Shown piece by piece: positions 24,346 through 36,355 of a DNA stretch of 64,000 nucleotides. Within the stretch, counting starts at the first letter, position 1. Every line of letters starts with the position of its first letter. The notes under the pieces were generated by a model. The model searched no databases. It was not told the origin of the DNA and worked only from the letters and a program-made list of their open reading frames with translations. The DNA is from Craterostigma plantagineum (lineage: Eukaryota > Streptophyta > Magnoliopsida > Lamiales > Linderniaceae), in NCBI GenBank assembly GCA_027422505.1, contig JAPQWV010001392.1:27246-91245 (forward strand), given 5' to 3'. The position numbers and the translations under genes are program-made.

Positions 24346-26227
24346 TGTAGCGCCCCGTTTCCTATTACCTTTTTATGTAGCTTCATATAAAAGCGATTTC
24401 CATAACCATTTCCTTAACAAAAACGGGGTGCGTACATCCGATCTAGTTCCTTTCACAATAATGTACATATATGTACCTATCATACGAGTCACAAAATGTA
24501 ACAGTCTAAAACCGTTTCTATTCTATATGCTAACGATGAACCAGAGGGGAATGGGAGGAGAGCGTAGCCAGCCAACCTTGAATCCATGCTTTATGATGAT
24601 GCTTTCTACGCAGCCTGCTAATATCTACAACAACTGTGAAGACACCGATTCAGAGTATGATTGCAACATGTTAATTAGTACATAAAATAAACAGTAATCC
24701 GTTCCTTTCCATCAATATCATAAACCATGCCATTTCAAATCACATAATCATCGTTCATATAACGGTCATTCATGGAATCCGTAGATCACATGCCATTTCT
24801 ATATGTCCATTTATTTGATACTCCCGTTATAGACTAGCTAGACTCGTATTCTGTAAGCCCAGTCGGCGCCCATGCATGGGACTCTGTCAATACTGTAAAT
24901 ATCTGTATGTGCCTGTACAGGACTCTGTCATCCCCCGATTTGAAGGGAAGTAACTGTCATCCCCCTGGTTTGGAGGGAAGTATGCCGTAGCATCCGTATC
25001 GTACCGTCCGTAGTCGTAGCAGTCATAACGGTTCTCCTTTCGTTTATATGTATGCAATGCTATATAAAATACTTTGTATAACACATAATCATATAAAGGC
25101 ACTTTATGGTCACGTAATTCACATTGATCCATAAATAACATATAAAGCACATATTAGTCAATTAATTCACATAAAGCATCTAAGCACATAAGGCACATAA
25201 GGTACATGTTGCAAATGATACTCACAAGTTTCGCCTGTTTTCTCCGCTCGCTTAAGCGACCTTGTCCTTGCCCTTATCGGACTCCTGACCTATACAATTA
25301 TTTTATCCGTAAATACAAAATTCCTATAATGGTATGCGTGCGTGATATGCATGCATACTTTATTATGCATGATTGTTCCTTATCCGTAGCCTTTACCAGA
25401 AACCCTAATTTATTTTATATCAAAACCCTAATATTTTATGTGATATTGGAATTCCTTATATCTGTATCATAATTCTTTTTTATTTCAACTAATTAACTAA
25501 CAAATATTCTTATCTTATTTTATCTTGGGCATGTTCGATTATTAGTTTAATTTCTGTGATAGGATCTCGAAGTATGACATAAAGGATTTCGAAATATACC
25601 ATAGAGGATTTCGAAACATATGTCGATATTTTCTTAACTAAATGCCGAAAACTATGTCGAAGGTGATATCGAGATCTTTGAGTTTCAATTGGACAATATA
25701 TATATCGACATCTTCTATCTACTTGAATTTTAAAATCTCGAAACATAGCTTGACATCACAGCTCGATATCTTAGCTCGGAATCTACACTCATTGACATCT
25801 TAATAGTATATGTCGAGATCTTTAAGATCTAATACATGTCGAAATCTAGTATCTCGAGATCTCTGGGAAAATGTCGAAGTCTTATGAAGCAATGTCGAGA
25901 TCATCAATTGAGGAAAATGTCGAGATCTTACTTGATATCAAATGTCGAGTATCTCAAGAATATCATTAAACTCCCTAAATTTATTTAAGTACTTTAATTA
26001 ATATATACCAAGTTCCTCAAAACCTGAGAAAACCCTAGAAATTTCATACATAGAAAATTCCAACTTCCGTAACATTCATTTCCTTACCACTTTATTTCTT
26101 TAAGAACCTAGGACTATAATACTTTAAATACCTTATTCTATCTATACCACTATTTTAAAATTACTTATATGAATGCATGAATTTATGTAAATGCATGAAA
26201 TTATGATATGAGGTTCAGTTCCTGACA
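24346..26227 (-). repeat. 3' LTR of the Tekay-like element (shortened)
   Basis: 1882 bp from TGTAGCGCCCC to GTTCCTGACA on the plus strand. It matches 30884-33881 closely but lacks about 1.1 kb at the point after AAATGTCGAG (near 25950). Motifs of the TGTCGAGATCTT type crowd 25560-25960. Confidence 0.88.
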
Positions 26228-26247
26228 ATTCTCCCCCCCTTTAAAAA
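26228..26247 (-). other. Polypurine tract of the Tekay-like element
   Basis: The minus strand reads AAAGGGGGGAGAAT directly before the 3' LTR start TGTCAGGAAC, the expected place for the plus-strand primer. Confidence 0.8.
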
Positions 26248-26525
26248 TTTCGACCTCGAAATTTCGTACATGTCTCAGTCAATAACCATGGGTACTGGGT
26301 CTTCATATGTTCTATGGTTTCCCACGTAGCTTCACGAGCCAAATGATTTTTCCACCGTACTTTTACCATTGGAATCGTTTTATTTCGTAACTGCTTCTCA
26401 GCATATTCCAGGACTTCTGCCGGTTCTTCTACGTAACTAAGGTCCTCAGAAATATTTATCGGTTCGCCACGTAGAACATGTGTAGGATCTGATCTATATC
26501 GCCGTAATATACTAACGTGGAACAC
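26241..26525 (-). CDS. Chromodomain end of the Tekay-like polyprotein
   Basis: The frame begins FHVSILRRY, the motif that follows chromovirus integrases, and continues with a chromodomain: VEEPAEVLEYAEKQLRNKTI, MVKVRWKNHLAREATWE, and the closing MKTQYPWLL. In chromoviruses this domain is thought to guide integration to particular chromatin. The aromatic residue of VRWKNH and the W of ATWE are retained. A frame break near 26.55-26.6 kb separates it from the integrase frame. Confidence 0.88.
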   Translation of the reverse strand: MFHVSILRRYRSDPTHVLRGEPINISEDLSYVEEPAEVLEYAEKQLRNKTIPMVKVRWKNHLAREATWETIEHMKTQYPWLLTETCTKFRGRNF

Positions 26526-26586
26526 GTTGTGTATCTGTGAAAGTTCAGGTGGCAGTGCTAATCGATATGCTAACGGCCCAATCCTT

Positions 26587-27638
26587 TCAAGTACTTCGTA
26601 AGGCCCAAATGTAACGTGGACTTAATTTTCCTTTCTTTCCAAATCGCAACACACCTTTCCAAGGAGATACTCGCAGAAATACTTTCTCCCCAACTTCATA
26701 TTCCATTTCTCGTCTGTGCTGATCGATATAACTCTTTTGTCTATCCTGGGCTGCTTTGAGTCGACTTTTGACTACCTTAATCTTTTCCATCGTATCCTGA
26801 ATTAAATCCGGCCCTTCCAATACTTGTTCTCCTTCCATATCCCAACAAATTGGGTTACGACATTTCCGGCCATACAGAGCTTCATACGGTGCCATTCCGA
26901 TACTCGAATGGTACTGATTATTATAAGAAAATTCCATTAGCGCTATATAATCATCCCATGAGCCTTTGAACTCAATTACTCATGCTCGAAGCATATCTTC
27001 CAATGTCTGTATTGTCCTTTCTGACTGTCCGTCTGTCTGTGGATGAAACGCCGTACTAAAATGTAGTTTAGTTCCGAGCGCTTCCTGTAAACTTCCCCAA
27101 AATCTGGAAGTAAATCGGGGATCACGATCAGATACTATGGACGTAGGTACTCCATGTAGTCGAACTATATCATTAACGTATCTTTTTGCCAAATATTCCA
27201 GCGTAGAACCCCATCTAAATGGTAGGAAATGAGCTGATTTCGTAAGTCTATTCGACAATTACCCACACGCATCATTTTTCTTAGCCGTTGGAGGAAGTCC
27301 ATAAAGAAAATCCATCGTTACGCTCCCATTTCCAAACAGGTATGGGTAAAGGATGTAATTTACCCGCTGGCGCTTGGTGTTCAGCTTTGATTTGCTGACA
27401 TGTTAAACATTGTAAAACATACTCGGCCACATCCTTCTTCATTCTTGGCCACCGATAATGAGTTTTTAAGGGTCCGATACATCTTCGTACTGCCTGGATG
27501 CATAGCATAAGGAGCGGTATGTGCCTCTTCCATTATCTCTTGTCGAAGATTATCGATATCAGGAACACAGATACGAGCATTTATTGTCAAAGTCCCATTC
27601 TCATCTATCACAAAAGACTTCCCTAATCCTTGTTGCAC
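26587..27638 (-). pseudogene. Integrase of the Tekay-like element
   Basis: Pieces in several frames carry the zinc domain (HTAPYAMHPGSTKMYRTL, CLTCQQIKAEHQAPAG), the core ([34 protein letters not shown] with the second Asp, [17 protein letters not shown] with the Glu) and the C-terminal part (YNNQYHSSIGMAPYEALYGR, EYEVGEKVFLRVSPWKGVLR). Stops near 27.26 and 26.98 kb and frame changes near 27.45 kb interrupt it. The region around the first catalytic Asp lies at a frame break near 27.3 kb. Confidence 0.83.
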
Positions 27639-27780
27639 TTTATCAGCAATCTTAGCTAGCTTTTCATCTTAAACTGTACTTCTCTAATTCGATCTAACAT
27701 GATAGGTCGAACTATAATTGAGGCACAGATAGCACCGGTATTGTCTACTTTCATCTCTGTATTCATCTTCCTGAGGTCAA

Positions 27781-28854
27781 TTAGACTTGATAAAGAACAT
27801 ATCGATAAGTAGAAACGGTACCATACGATTTTCGACTTAAGGCGTCAGCAACAACGTTGGCCTTTCCAGGGTGATATTCTATAGTACAGTCGTAATTCTT
27901 TAGTAGTTCAATCCACTGTCTCTGTCTCATGTTTAGCTCCTTCTGGCTCAACAAGTACTTTAGGCTCTTATGATCAGTAAATATCTGAAATGTTGTTCCG
28001 TATAAGTAGTGTCGCCATATCTTCAGTGCGAATACCACGGCTGCTAGCTCTAAGTCGTGGGTTGGGTAGGATGTTTCGTATGGCTTCAGTTGTCGAGATG
28101 CATACGCCACTACTTTCCCGTGTTGCATTAGCACGCATCCTAGTTCTTGATACGACGCGTCGCTATAAATCACAAAATTTTCAGTACCTGATGGAATAGT
28201 CAATACAGGAGCTGTTGTTAATCGTTCCTTCAATTCTTCAAAACTCCTTTGGCATTCATCAGTCCACCTAAATACAACTCCTTTACGCAATAACTTCGTC
28301 ATTGGAGAGGCTATCAGTGAGAAATTCTCTACGAATCGCCGATAATATCCGGCCAATCCCAGAAAACTACGAACTTCTGCTACATTTTTAGGGCTCTCCC
28401 ACTTGATCACTGCTTCAATTTTACTGGGATCGACTTGGATACCTTTACCAGAGACTACGTGTCCCAGAAACACTACTTGATCTAACCAAAATTCACATTT
28501 CGAGAGCTTTGCATATAACTTCCTTTCCCGTAAAGTCTGAAGTACAATCTTCAAATGTTCTTCGTGCTCCTCTTTTGACTTGGAATATATTAGAATATCA
28601 TCAATAAAGACGATCACAAACTGGTCTAAATAGGGTCGGAAAACGTCATTCATTAATGCCATAAAGACTGCAGGAGCATTCGTCAATCCAAACGGCATAA
28701 CTAGAAATTCGTAGTGTCCATATCTTGTTCTAAAGGCCGTCTTTGGAATATCACCATCCGCAATCTTCAATTGATGATATCCTGATCTCAAATCGATTTT
28801 TGAAAAGACCCTAGCACCTTGCAACTGATCAAATAGATCATCAATCCGAGGCAA
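27781..28854 (-). CDS. Reverse transcriptase and RNase H of the Tekay-like element
   Basis: A 357-codon open frame covers the RT fingers and palm ([53 protein letters not shown] with the active-site DD), the connection ([19 protein letters not shown]) and RNase H ([73 protein letters not shown]). The start of the RT, with [12 protein letters not shown] sequence, lies upstream beyond a stop at about 28.86 kb. This is the best-preserved enzyme in the element. Confidence 0.9.
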   Translation of the reverse strand: MPRIDDLFDQLQGARVFSKIDLRSGYHQLKIADGDIPKTAFRTRYGHYEFLVMPFGLTNAPAVFMALMNDVFRPYLDQFVIVFIDDILIYSKSKEEHEEHLKIVLQTLRERKLYAKLSKCEFWLDQVVFLGHVVSGKGIQVDPSKIEAVIKWESPKNVAEVRSFLGLAGYYRRFVENFSLIASPMTKLLRKGVVFRWTDECQRSFEELKERLTTAPVLTIPSGTENFVIYSDASYQELGCVLMQHGKVVAYASRQLKPYETSYPTHDLELAAVVFALKIWRHYLYGTTFQIFTDHKSLKYLLSQKELNMRQRQWIELLKNYDCTIEYHPGKANVVADALSRKSYGTVSTYRYVLYQV

Positions 28855-28930
28855 CGGATATTAATTTTTCACTGTTACCTTATTTAACTGTCTATAATCA
28901 ATACACAATCTAAGTGTTCCATCCTTCTTT

Positions 28931-29443
28931 TTAACGAAAAGAACAGGCGCTCCCCAAGGCGATACACTTGGTCGTATATAACTTATCGAGTAATTCCTTC
29001 AACTGTACCTTCAGCTCATTCAATTCTATTGGAGCCATTTGGTATGGTGGAATAGAAATTGGCGCCGTGCCCGGTTGAAGTTCTATGGTAAATTTTGTAT
29101 CCCTGTCAGGGGGTAATCCCGGTAACTCCTCGGGAAAGACATCAGGATATTCGTTGACTACCGGAATATCTTCTATTTTCAGTCCACTTAACTGCATATC
29201 TATAACATAGGCTATATATCCTTCGCATCCTTTACTAATCATCTTAGAAGCTTCTAAACTCGATATCTGATGTGCCGTTCGTATGCTCTTTTCTCCCTTA
29301 AGTATTATATGGGTTTGATCCATAGGGGTCAATTCAATCTCCTTTTTGAAACAATCAAGTTTCGCCCGGTATCTTGACAACCAGTCCATGCCTAATATTA
29401 CGTCGAAATCCATTAAAGGGATAATGAACAGGGTTGTCCGCAT
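28931..29443 (-). pseudogene. Protease C-terminus and linker to RT (Tekay-like)
   Basis: The frame contains PLMDFDVILGMDWLSRYRA, the conserved block downstream of the gypsy protease active site, then EYPDVFPEELPGLPPDRDTK and [19 protein letters not shown], which lead into the RT. It is out of frame with both neighbours. The D-V-I-L-G-M-D-W-L block is a reliable gypsy marker. Confidence 0.85.
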
Positions 29444-29535
29444 TTCTATCCCGTTACTAACAACTTTGCATTCTGGGTATACGGTGTTTACTATAACTAT
29501 TTCTCCTGTTGGAAGTCGAACGTATAAATCATCCT

Positions 29536-30817
29536 CTAGGGGTTCGGGTTATCAGGTAATAATGATGCAAATGTTCGTGATATGAATGAATGAGTGGCAC
29601 CTGGATCGAATAAAACATATGCATCAATATCACAGATAGTTAATTTACCCGTAATCACGTGTGATCCTTCTTTGGCTTCCTCACGAGTCATGGTGAAAAT
29701 CCTTGCTTGTGCTGGCGGTCTATAGGCTTGACCTCCTGAGCTTCCTCTTCCAAAACTTGTGTTAAACGGTCCTCGGCCCCTTCCTCTTCCACGGTTTGTG
29801 GAGGGTCCGCTTACTCTTGATTGATCTACTGTAGGTTCTGTTCGCAATGTTGGGCAATTCCTAGCTATATGTCCCGATTGCCCACACGTAAAACATTGGC
29901 CTGTGAGCCATCTACATACGCCCCTGTGGTTCTTCCCACAGTGTTCACATGTTGGTATTTGTTGTGAAGTCTCTATACCCCGTCCTGTAGTTCTTGGCCC
30001 GCCTGTACTGCCCTTTGCAGAGCCACTTTGAACACTCATTGGTCTAGGCGAACTATACGCCTTTTTCATTTTTCCACTAGACGACTCTTCGCCTAACCTT
30101 CGTTTACTACTTTGATAATTCTGAGACTCAGTTTCTAATCTTTCGGCACGAATAGCTGCCGCCCTCAATTTCCCATAGGACTCCATATCTGATGGCGTGA
30201 TGCGATTTCTAATCATATAGCGGAGTCCGGCTTCAAATCTTCGACACTTATTTCTTTCAGTAGCAACCATGTGCGGTGCATAACGGGATAACTGATTAAA
30301 CAGCACCTCATACTCGCCTATGGACATGTTACCTTGTTTTAATTCTAAAATTCCTTCTCTTTCTGATCCTTGTAAACTTCAGGCATGTACGTATCATTAA
30401 ATTCCCTCAGAAAATCCTCCCAGGTCAGCACCGGAGGTTGGGTCATACTATCAGGGACTGTTTCCCACCATTCATATGCATGCCTTGAAGGAGTGAGACT
30501 GCATAATCGAATCTCTCTTCCGGTGTACATTGCATCATATTGAACACCCTTTCTGTTCTTTTCAACCACGTTTCTGCCTCAGCAGGATCTGTCGTACCCA
30601 TGAAGTCCACAGCACCCATCTTTCTTAATTTATCGTATCGTCGTTCTCGGGGAGTTGTCAGGGGGTGTTCGGATTCATACTGTCTAAGTGTATGCGATGA
30701 ATGGGATTCAGGTACGGCCGTTCTTCCTCCTCCCTCTATAGTTGGTTCATCACGTTCTATAGGTATCGGATCACCTATTGCCCTTTGCCTATATATGCAA
30801 GGAAAGTTTAAGGGCAA
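29536..30817 (-). pseudogene. Gag and protease start of the Tekay-like element
   Basis: Gag pieces run in three frames: the N-terminus (MGAVDFMGTTDPAEAETWLK, ERVFNMMQCTPEERFDYAV), a middle piece (YEWWETVPDSMTQPPVLTWE, FNDTYMPEVYKDQKEKEF) and a C-terminal piece (YEVLFNQLSRYAPHMV). The last carries the CCHC knuckle CFTCGQSGHIARNC, preceded by a second Cys/His cluster (CEHCGKNHRGVC), and then the protease active site VLFDPGATHSFIS (D-P-G-A). Frame changes near 30.45 and 30.33 kb mean Gag cannot be made whole. Confidence 0.87.
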
Positions 30818-30867
30818 TTCATAACATGTACCTACTATGCAAATGTCTACAGAACCTAAAGCCTAGG

Positions 30868-30883
30868 CTCTGATACCACTACA
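30868..30883 (-). other. Primer-binding site, tRNA-iMet type
   Basis: The minus strand reads TGGTATCAGAGC a few bases inside the 5' LTR. This is the common plant primer site complementary to the 3' end of initiator tRNA-Met. Confidence 0.85.
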
Positions 30884-33881
30884 TGTAGCGCCCCATTTCC
30901 TATTACCTTTTTACGTAGCTATAAAATATTCATATAAAATTTTTCGCGATTTCCATAACCATTTCCTTTAACAAAAACGGGTGCGTACATCCGATCTAGT
31001 TCCTTTCACAATAATGTACATATATGTACCTATCATACGAGTCACAAAATGTAACAGTCTAAAACCGTTTCTATTCTATATGCTAACGATGAACCAGAGG
31101 GGAATGGGAGGAGAGCGTAGCCAGCCAACCTTGAATCCATGCTTTATGATGATGCTTTCTACGCAGCCTGCTAATTATCTACAACAAATGTGAAGACACC
31201 GATTCAGAGTATGACTGCAACATGTTAATTAGTACAAGTAACAATAAAATAAACAGTAATCCGTTCCTTTCCATCAATATCATAACCATGCCATTTCAAA
31301 TCACATAATCATCGTTCATATAACGGTCATTCATAGGATCCGTAGATCACATGCCATTTCTATATGTCCATTTATTTTGATACTCCCGTTATAGACTAGC
31401 TAGACTCGTATTCTGTAAGCCCAGTTGGCGCCCATGCATGGGACTCTGTCAATACTTTAAATATCTGTATGTGCCTGTACAGGACTCTGTCATCCCCCGA
31501 TTTGAAGGGAAGTAACTGTCATCCCCCTGGTTTGGAGGGAAGTATGCCGTAGCATCCGTATCGTACCGTCCGTAGTCGTAGCAGTCATAACGGTTTCTTC
31601 TTTCGTTTATATGTATGCAATGCTATATAAAATACTTTATATAACACATAATCATATAAAGGCACTTTATGGTCACGTAATTCACATTGATCCATAAATA
31701 ACATATAAAGCACATATTAGTCAATTAATTCACATAAAGCATCTAAGCACATAAGGCACATAAGGTACATGTTGCAAACCATACTCACCAGTTTCGCCTA
31801 TTTTCTCCGCTCGCTTAAGCGACCTTGTCCTTGCCCTTATCGGACTCCTGACCTATACAATTATTTTATCCGTAAATACAAAATTCCTATAATGTTATGC
31901 GTGCGTGATATGCATGCATACTTTATTATGCATGATTGTTCTTTATCCGTAGCCTTTACCAGAAACCCTAATTTATTTTATATCAAAACCCTAATATTTT
32001 ATGTGATATTGGAATTCCTTATATCTGTATCATAATTCTTTTTTTTTTATTTCAACTAATTAGCTAACAAATATTCCTATCTTATTTTATCTTGGGCCAT
32101 GTTCGATTATTAGTTTAATTTCTATGATAGGATCTCGAAGTATGACATAAAGGATTTCGAAATATACCATAGAGGATTTCGAAACATATGTCGACATTTT
32201 CTTAACTAAATGCCGAAACCTATGTCGAAGGTGATATCGAGATCTTTGAGTTTCAATTGGACAATATATATATCGACATCTTCTATCTACTTGATTTTAA
32301 AATCTCGAAACATATATCTTAGCTCGGAATCTACACTCATTGAAATCTTAATAGTATATGTCGAGATCTTTAAGATCTAATACATGTCGAAATCTAGTAT
32401 CTCGAGATCTCTGGGAAAATGTCGAAGTCTTATGAAGCAATGTCGAGATCATCAATTGAGGAAAATTTCGAGATCTTTACTTGATATCAAATGTCGAGTG
32501 TAAGTAATCATCCTTATACATCTCGTCATCATTATATATCGAGATTTGTGTAATTTATCTGGAATTCTTAAAAACATGATAGAATTCCATCTAAAACTTC
32601 TAAATCCTTACTATCGAAACTCTCTAACATTATTCACTCACCTTATCATTAAAATATATAAAACTACGTTCATGTTTTAAAGACTATTAACACTTATAAT
32701 ATTTAGAAACCCTAGCATTTTAGGTTAGAAGATCGTTCTTCAAGATCAAAATAAATATCAATAAAACCTCATACATGTATAAACTCTAAAAATCTAAAAT
32801 CAATATAAACATGGTTTGAACAACCTCTCATACTTATCAGTATTTCCTAATATGATTATTTCGTGATTAAACATGAATTCAACGCAAGGAATCATACCCC
32901 TTTTTAACACTCTGAAACAAAACTTCATGAAAGCTTCTCCTAATTATCAATATTGAAACTTTCTTTTACTTAACATAAATCGTAACAGTCGTAGTATAAT
33001 AATTAGACCTATAAATATTTCGACTCTCAAGAACTATTCCTACTTGATAATACTTTAATCAATCATGGTAGACAAAGAATTTCTTACCTTCCTTTTTCTT
33101 AAGTCGGATGAGTCTTTGTTTCTTTTCAATCCTTAGCTTTCGAAAGTGAGGAAGGTAACATGAACTATTCCCTCATTACTTATCTTATTATTTGCGTGTT
33201 GAAATAAGAAAATGACGTCAACATATATTTTATCAAACTTATCTTCTTCTTATGAAATATTGGTTATATTATTATTATTTTCCCTTATCGTTCCTTTATC
33301 ATTAAGTTTTCATAAGCAAACTTCGAAATCCTTTATCGAGTAATATGATTCTCGAAACTAAGTATGTATGGTGAAGTTTAGGTTTTCGATATCTATCTTT
33401 AGGAAATCTCGAAATCGTTTAAATGAAGAATTTCGAAGCCTTAATTGAATAAGTCTCGACATCTTTGAGGGAAACATTTCGAAGTCTTTATTAATAAATC
33501 TCGAAATCTTTTTAAGAAAAGTTCGACATTGTACTGAAGGCTTTCGAACTTTTTCTTTAACCATACTTAATTATCATTTAAATATTTCTTCTATTTTAAA
33601 GAACCTCAAGAATATCATTAAACTCCCTAAATTTATTTAAGTACTTTAATTAATATATACCAAGTTCCTCAAAACCTGAGAAAACCCTAGAAATTTCATA
33701 CATAGAAAATTCCAACTTCCGTAACATTCATTTCCTTACCACTTGTATTTCTTTAAGAACCTAGGACTATAATACTTTAAATACCTTATTCTATCTATAC
33801 CTCTATTTTAAAATTACTTATATGAATGCATGAATTTATGTAAATGCATGAAGTTATGATATGAGGTTTTGGTTCCTGACA
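30884..33881 (-). repeat. 5' LTR of the Tekay-like element (long form)
   Basis: 2998 bp from TGTAGCGCCCCATTTCC to GGTTCCTGACA on the plus strand. Outside the 1.1 kb absent from the 3' copy (about 32505-33600) the two LTRs are nearly identical. The extra stretch contains the same CGAAATCT/TCGACATC motif style as the rest of the LTR, which suggests the shorter LTR lost it rather than this one gaining it (inference). Confidence 0.87.
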
Positions 33882-33984
33882 CAATCTGCTAGAAATTGAA
33901 GGGAGAGATTCGAAGAAATCTATGTTGGCTGAAATATCGTCCACATTCTTCCAACATTGAGATATCAGCGTTGAACAGTTTGTC

Positions 33985-36355
33985 ATGAGATATTTCAGTT
34001 GATGCAATGTTGTCTATACTTCCTTGCGAGCTAATGTGACAGGTTCATGGTACTTCGATAGTGGATGTTTACGCCACATGACGGGTACCAGAGAGTTCCT
34101 TATTGAATATATCCCCTTGAGCAGTGGATCTATGACGTTTGGAGGTGGTGCAAAAGGACGGATTCTCGGTCGTGGCAAGTTCAATGTGCCCGATTTCCCG
34201 AAGTTGAGCAACATTCTACACGTCAACGGACTTGTGGCTAATTTGATTAGCATAAGTCAGCTTTGCGACGACGACCTCGAGGTAAGGTTCAACAGGGAAT
34301 GTTGTGAAATTTTTAACAGGAAATGTGTTTGTGTCATGGCAGGGAAAAGGTCTAGCGATAATTGTTACGCCGTCGGTGACAAATCTAGATCCAAGTACGT
34401 GTGCCAACTCTCGATGGCCGAAGACGATGTTGTATTTTGGCATTACAAACTGGGTCACGTCAGCTACAGAACTTTGGAGAAACTTATCAACATGAGGCCA
34501 TCAGAGACATTCCAAAGCTTGTTTGATATTGTTATTTGAGTCGTGTCTTAAGGGTAAGCAAGTACATGCGAGTCATAGAGTTGACCAACACTCTGCTCAA
34601 CTTTTCAAAACTTATCACTGTTTTCAATTGATTCATATGGATTTAATGTGTCCCATGGAAGTAGATAACATTGGTGGTAGAAAATATGGTTATGTGCTCG
34701 TTGATGACTTTTCTAGATATGCATGATTTTCTTTCGTAGGAAAAAATCTGAGTCATTTGAATTCTTTAAAACGTTTTTGTTATGGTGAAGAATAATTTCA
34801 GTGCTCCTATATTTCGCATTAGGTCTGATCATGGTAGAAAATTTGAAAATGAGTCGTTCAATGAATTCTGTGATAGGAAAGGTATCATTCGTGAGTTTTC
34901 ATCTTCTAAGACGCCCCAATAAAATGGGGTGGCCGAAAGAAAGAATATGACATTGCAAGAAAGTGCACGTGTTATGTTGCATTCTAAGAGTCTTTCTAAA
35001 AGATTTTGGGCTGAAGCTTTACATAACGCATGTCATATTTCGAATCGTGTATTCTTTCGGCAGGTACTAAGAAGACTTTGTATGAATTGTTGAATGGAAA
35101 AAACCGACTGTCAAGTATTTTCATGTTTTTGGGTGTTATTGTTACATGTTGAATGATCGTGAATACTTGACTAAGTTCGATTCCAAAAGTGATAAATGCA
35201 TCTTTCTAGGTTACTCTTCGAACAGTCGTGCTTATCGTGTGCACAACTTGCGGTTGAAATCTGTCCAGGAACCCGTGAATATTGTATTTGATGACTCTTC
35301 TGATCTTAGCTGAAATACTCCACAAGTTGATATTGCAGATATTATCCAAGCTGTTGGTGAGACAGAGGCAAATGTGGAGGAAGATGTTGAGCCACCATCA
35401 GACTCAACATCTGCACCTGAACAGAACTCAGAAGTTGGACCCATCGAAATTCGAAGGGATCCACCAGCAAAAATCCAGAAGGACCATCCAACCGACTTAA
35501 TCTTTGGAGAACTGAACCAAGGAAGGAAAACCAGGGACAAGCCACACAAGGATTACAAGTCTACGGTAAGGAACGTATGCATGAACTCTGTATACACTGA
35601 GGTACGCTTTAACTGCTTTGTATCTGAAGTAGAACCCAAAAATGTTCTTGAAGCTCTCAAGGATAATTTTTGGATTAATGCGATGCAAGAGGAACTCTTG
35701 CAGTTTAAGAAAAACCAAGTTTGGACCTTGGTTCCATGGCCAGAAGACATTAATGTCATAGGCACGGAGTGAATCTTTAAGAATAAATCTAACGAACTTG
35801 GTAGAGTTGTTAGGAACAAAGCACATTTAGTAGACCAAGGTTATACACAAGTCGAGAGAATTGATTTTGATGAGACATTTGCCACCGATGCTAGACTTGA
35901 ATCGATTGGGTTATTGCTTGCTTGCATGTTCGCTCAACATTACCTTACATCAAATAGATGTTAAGGGTGCATTTTTTAATGGATATATAGATAAAGAAAT
36001 ATATGTTGAGCACCCTAAAGGTTTCGATGATCCACATTTTCCTAATCATGTTTTTAAGTTACAGAAAGCGCTTTATGGGCTTTAGCAGGCGCCCAGAGCT
36101 TGGTATGGTAGGTTGACTATGTCCTACTTGAATTTCGGTTCGTGCGAGGTGAAACCGATCCAGCACTCTTTATAAAAGAGTTGATTCTGATATTTTGATT
36201 GCGCATATTTATGTAGATGAGATTATTTTTGGCTCTAGTTCTCAATCCATGTTAGACCAATTCGTACATGCTATGGATTCTACTTTGGAAATGAGTATGA
36301 TTGGTGAGCTAATATTTTTCTTAGGCCTGCAGATTAAGCAAAGCAACGACGGCTA
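33985..36355 (+). pseudogene. Copia protease, integrase and RT N-terminal part (Sirevirus-like)
   Basis: The first readable block, CNVVYTSLRANVTGSWYFDS, carries the copia protease motif (WYFDSGCLRHMTG; D-S-G). It is followed by ISQLCDDDLEVRFNRE, the pre-integrase block HYKLGHVSYRTLEKL, the integrase core (LIHMDLMCPMEVDNIGGRKY, IIREFSSSKTPQ, GVAERKNMTLQESARVML), and RT sequence up to the YVD(E) box (AHIYVDEIIFGSSS). The last reads D-E where D-D is required, so the RT would be inactive. There are stops throughout. The gene is cut at 36355 after FLGLQIKQSNDG and resumes at about 40426. Confidence 0.82.

Larger units (their letters stand above)
24346..33881 (-). mobile_element. Tekay-like Ty3/gypsy chromovirus with both LTRs
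   Basis: 9.5 kb on the minus strand. It has LTRs at both ends, a tRNA-iMet-type primer site next to the 5' LTR, a polypurine tract next to the 3' LTR, and gag, protease, RT, RNase H, integrase and a C-terminal chromodomain. Stops and frame changes break the polyprotein in several places (for example in gag near 30.45 kb, before the RT near 28.86 kb, and in integrase near 27.26 kb). The flanking 5-mers (GAGGG left, CAATC right) do not match, and the two LTRs differ in length by 1.1 kb. Confidence 0.9.

Noticed and set aside
24323..24685. 120-codon plus-strand ORF, similar to 30981-31193
   Set aside because: Lies in the Tekay-like LTR and recurs in its other copy with a different end; no signature.
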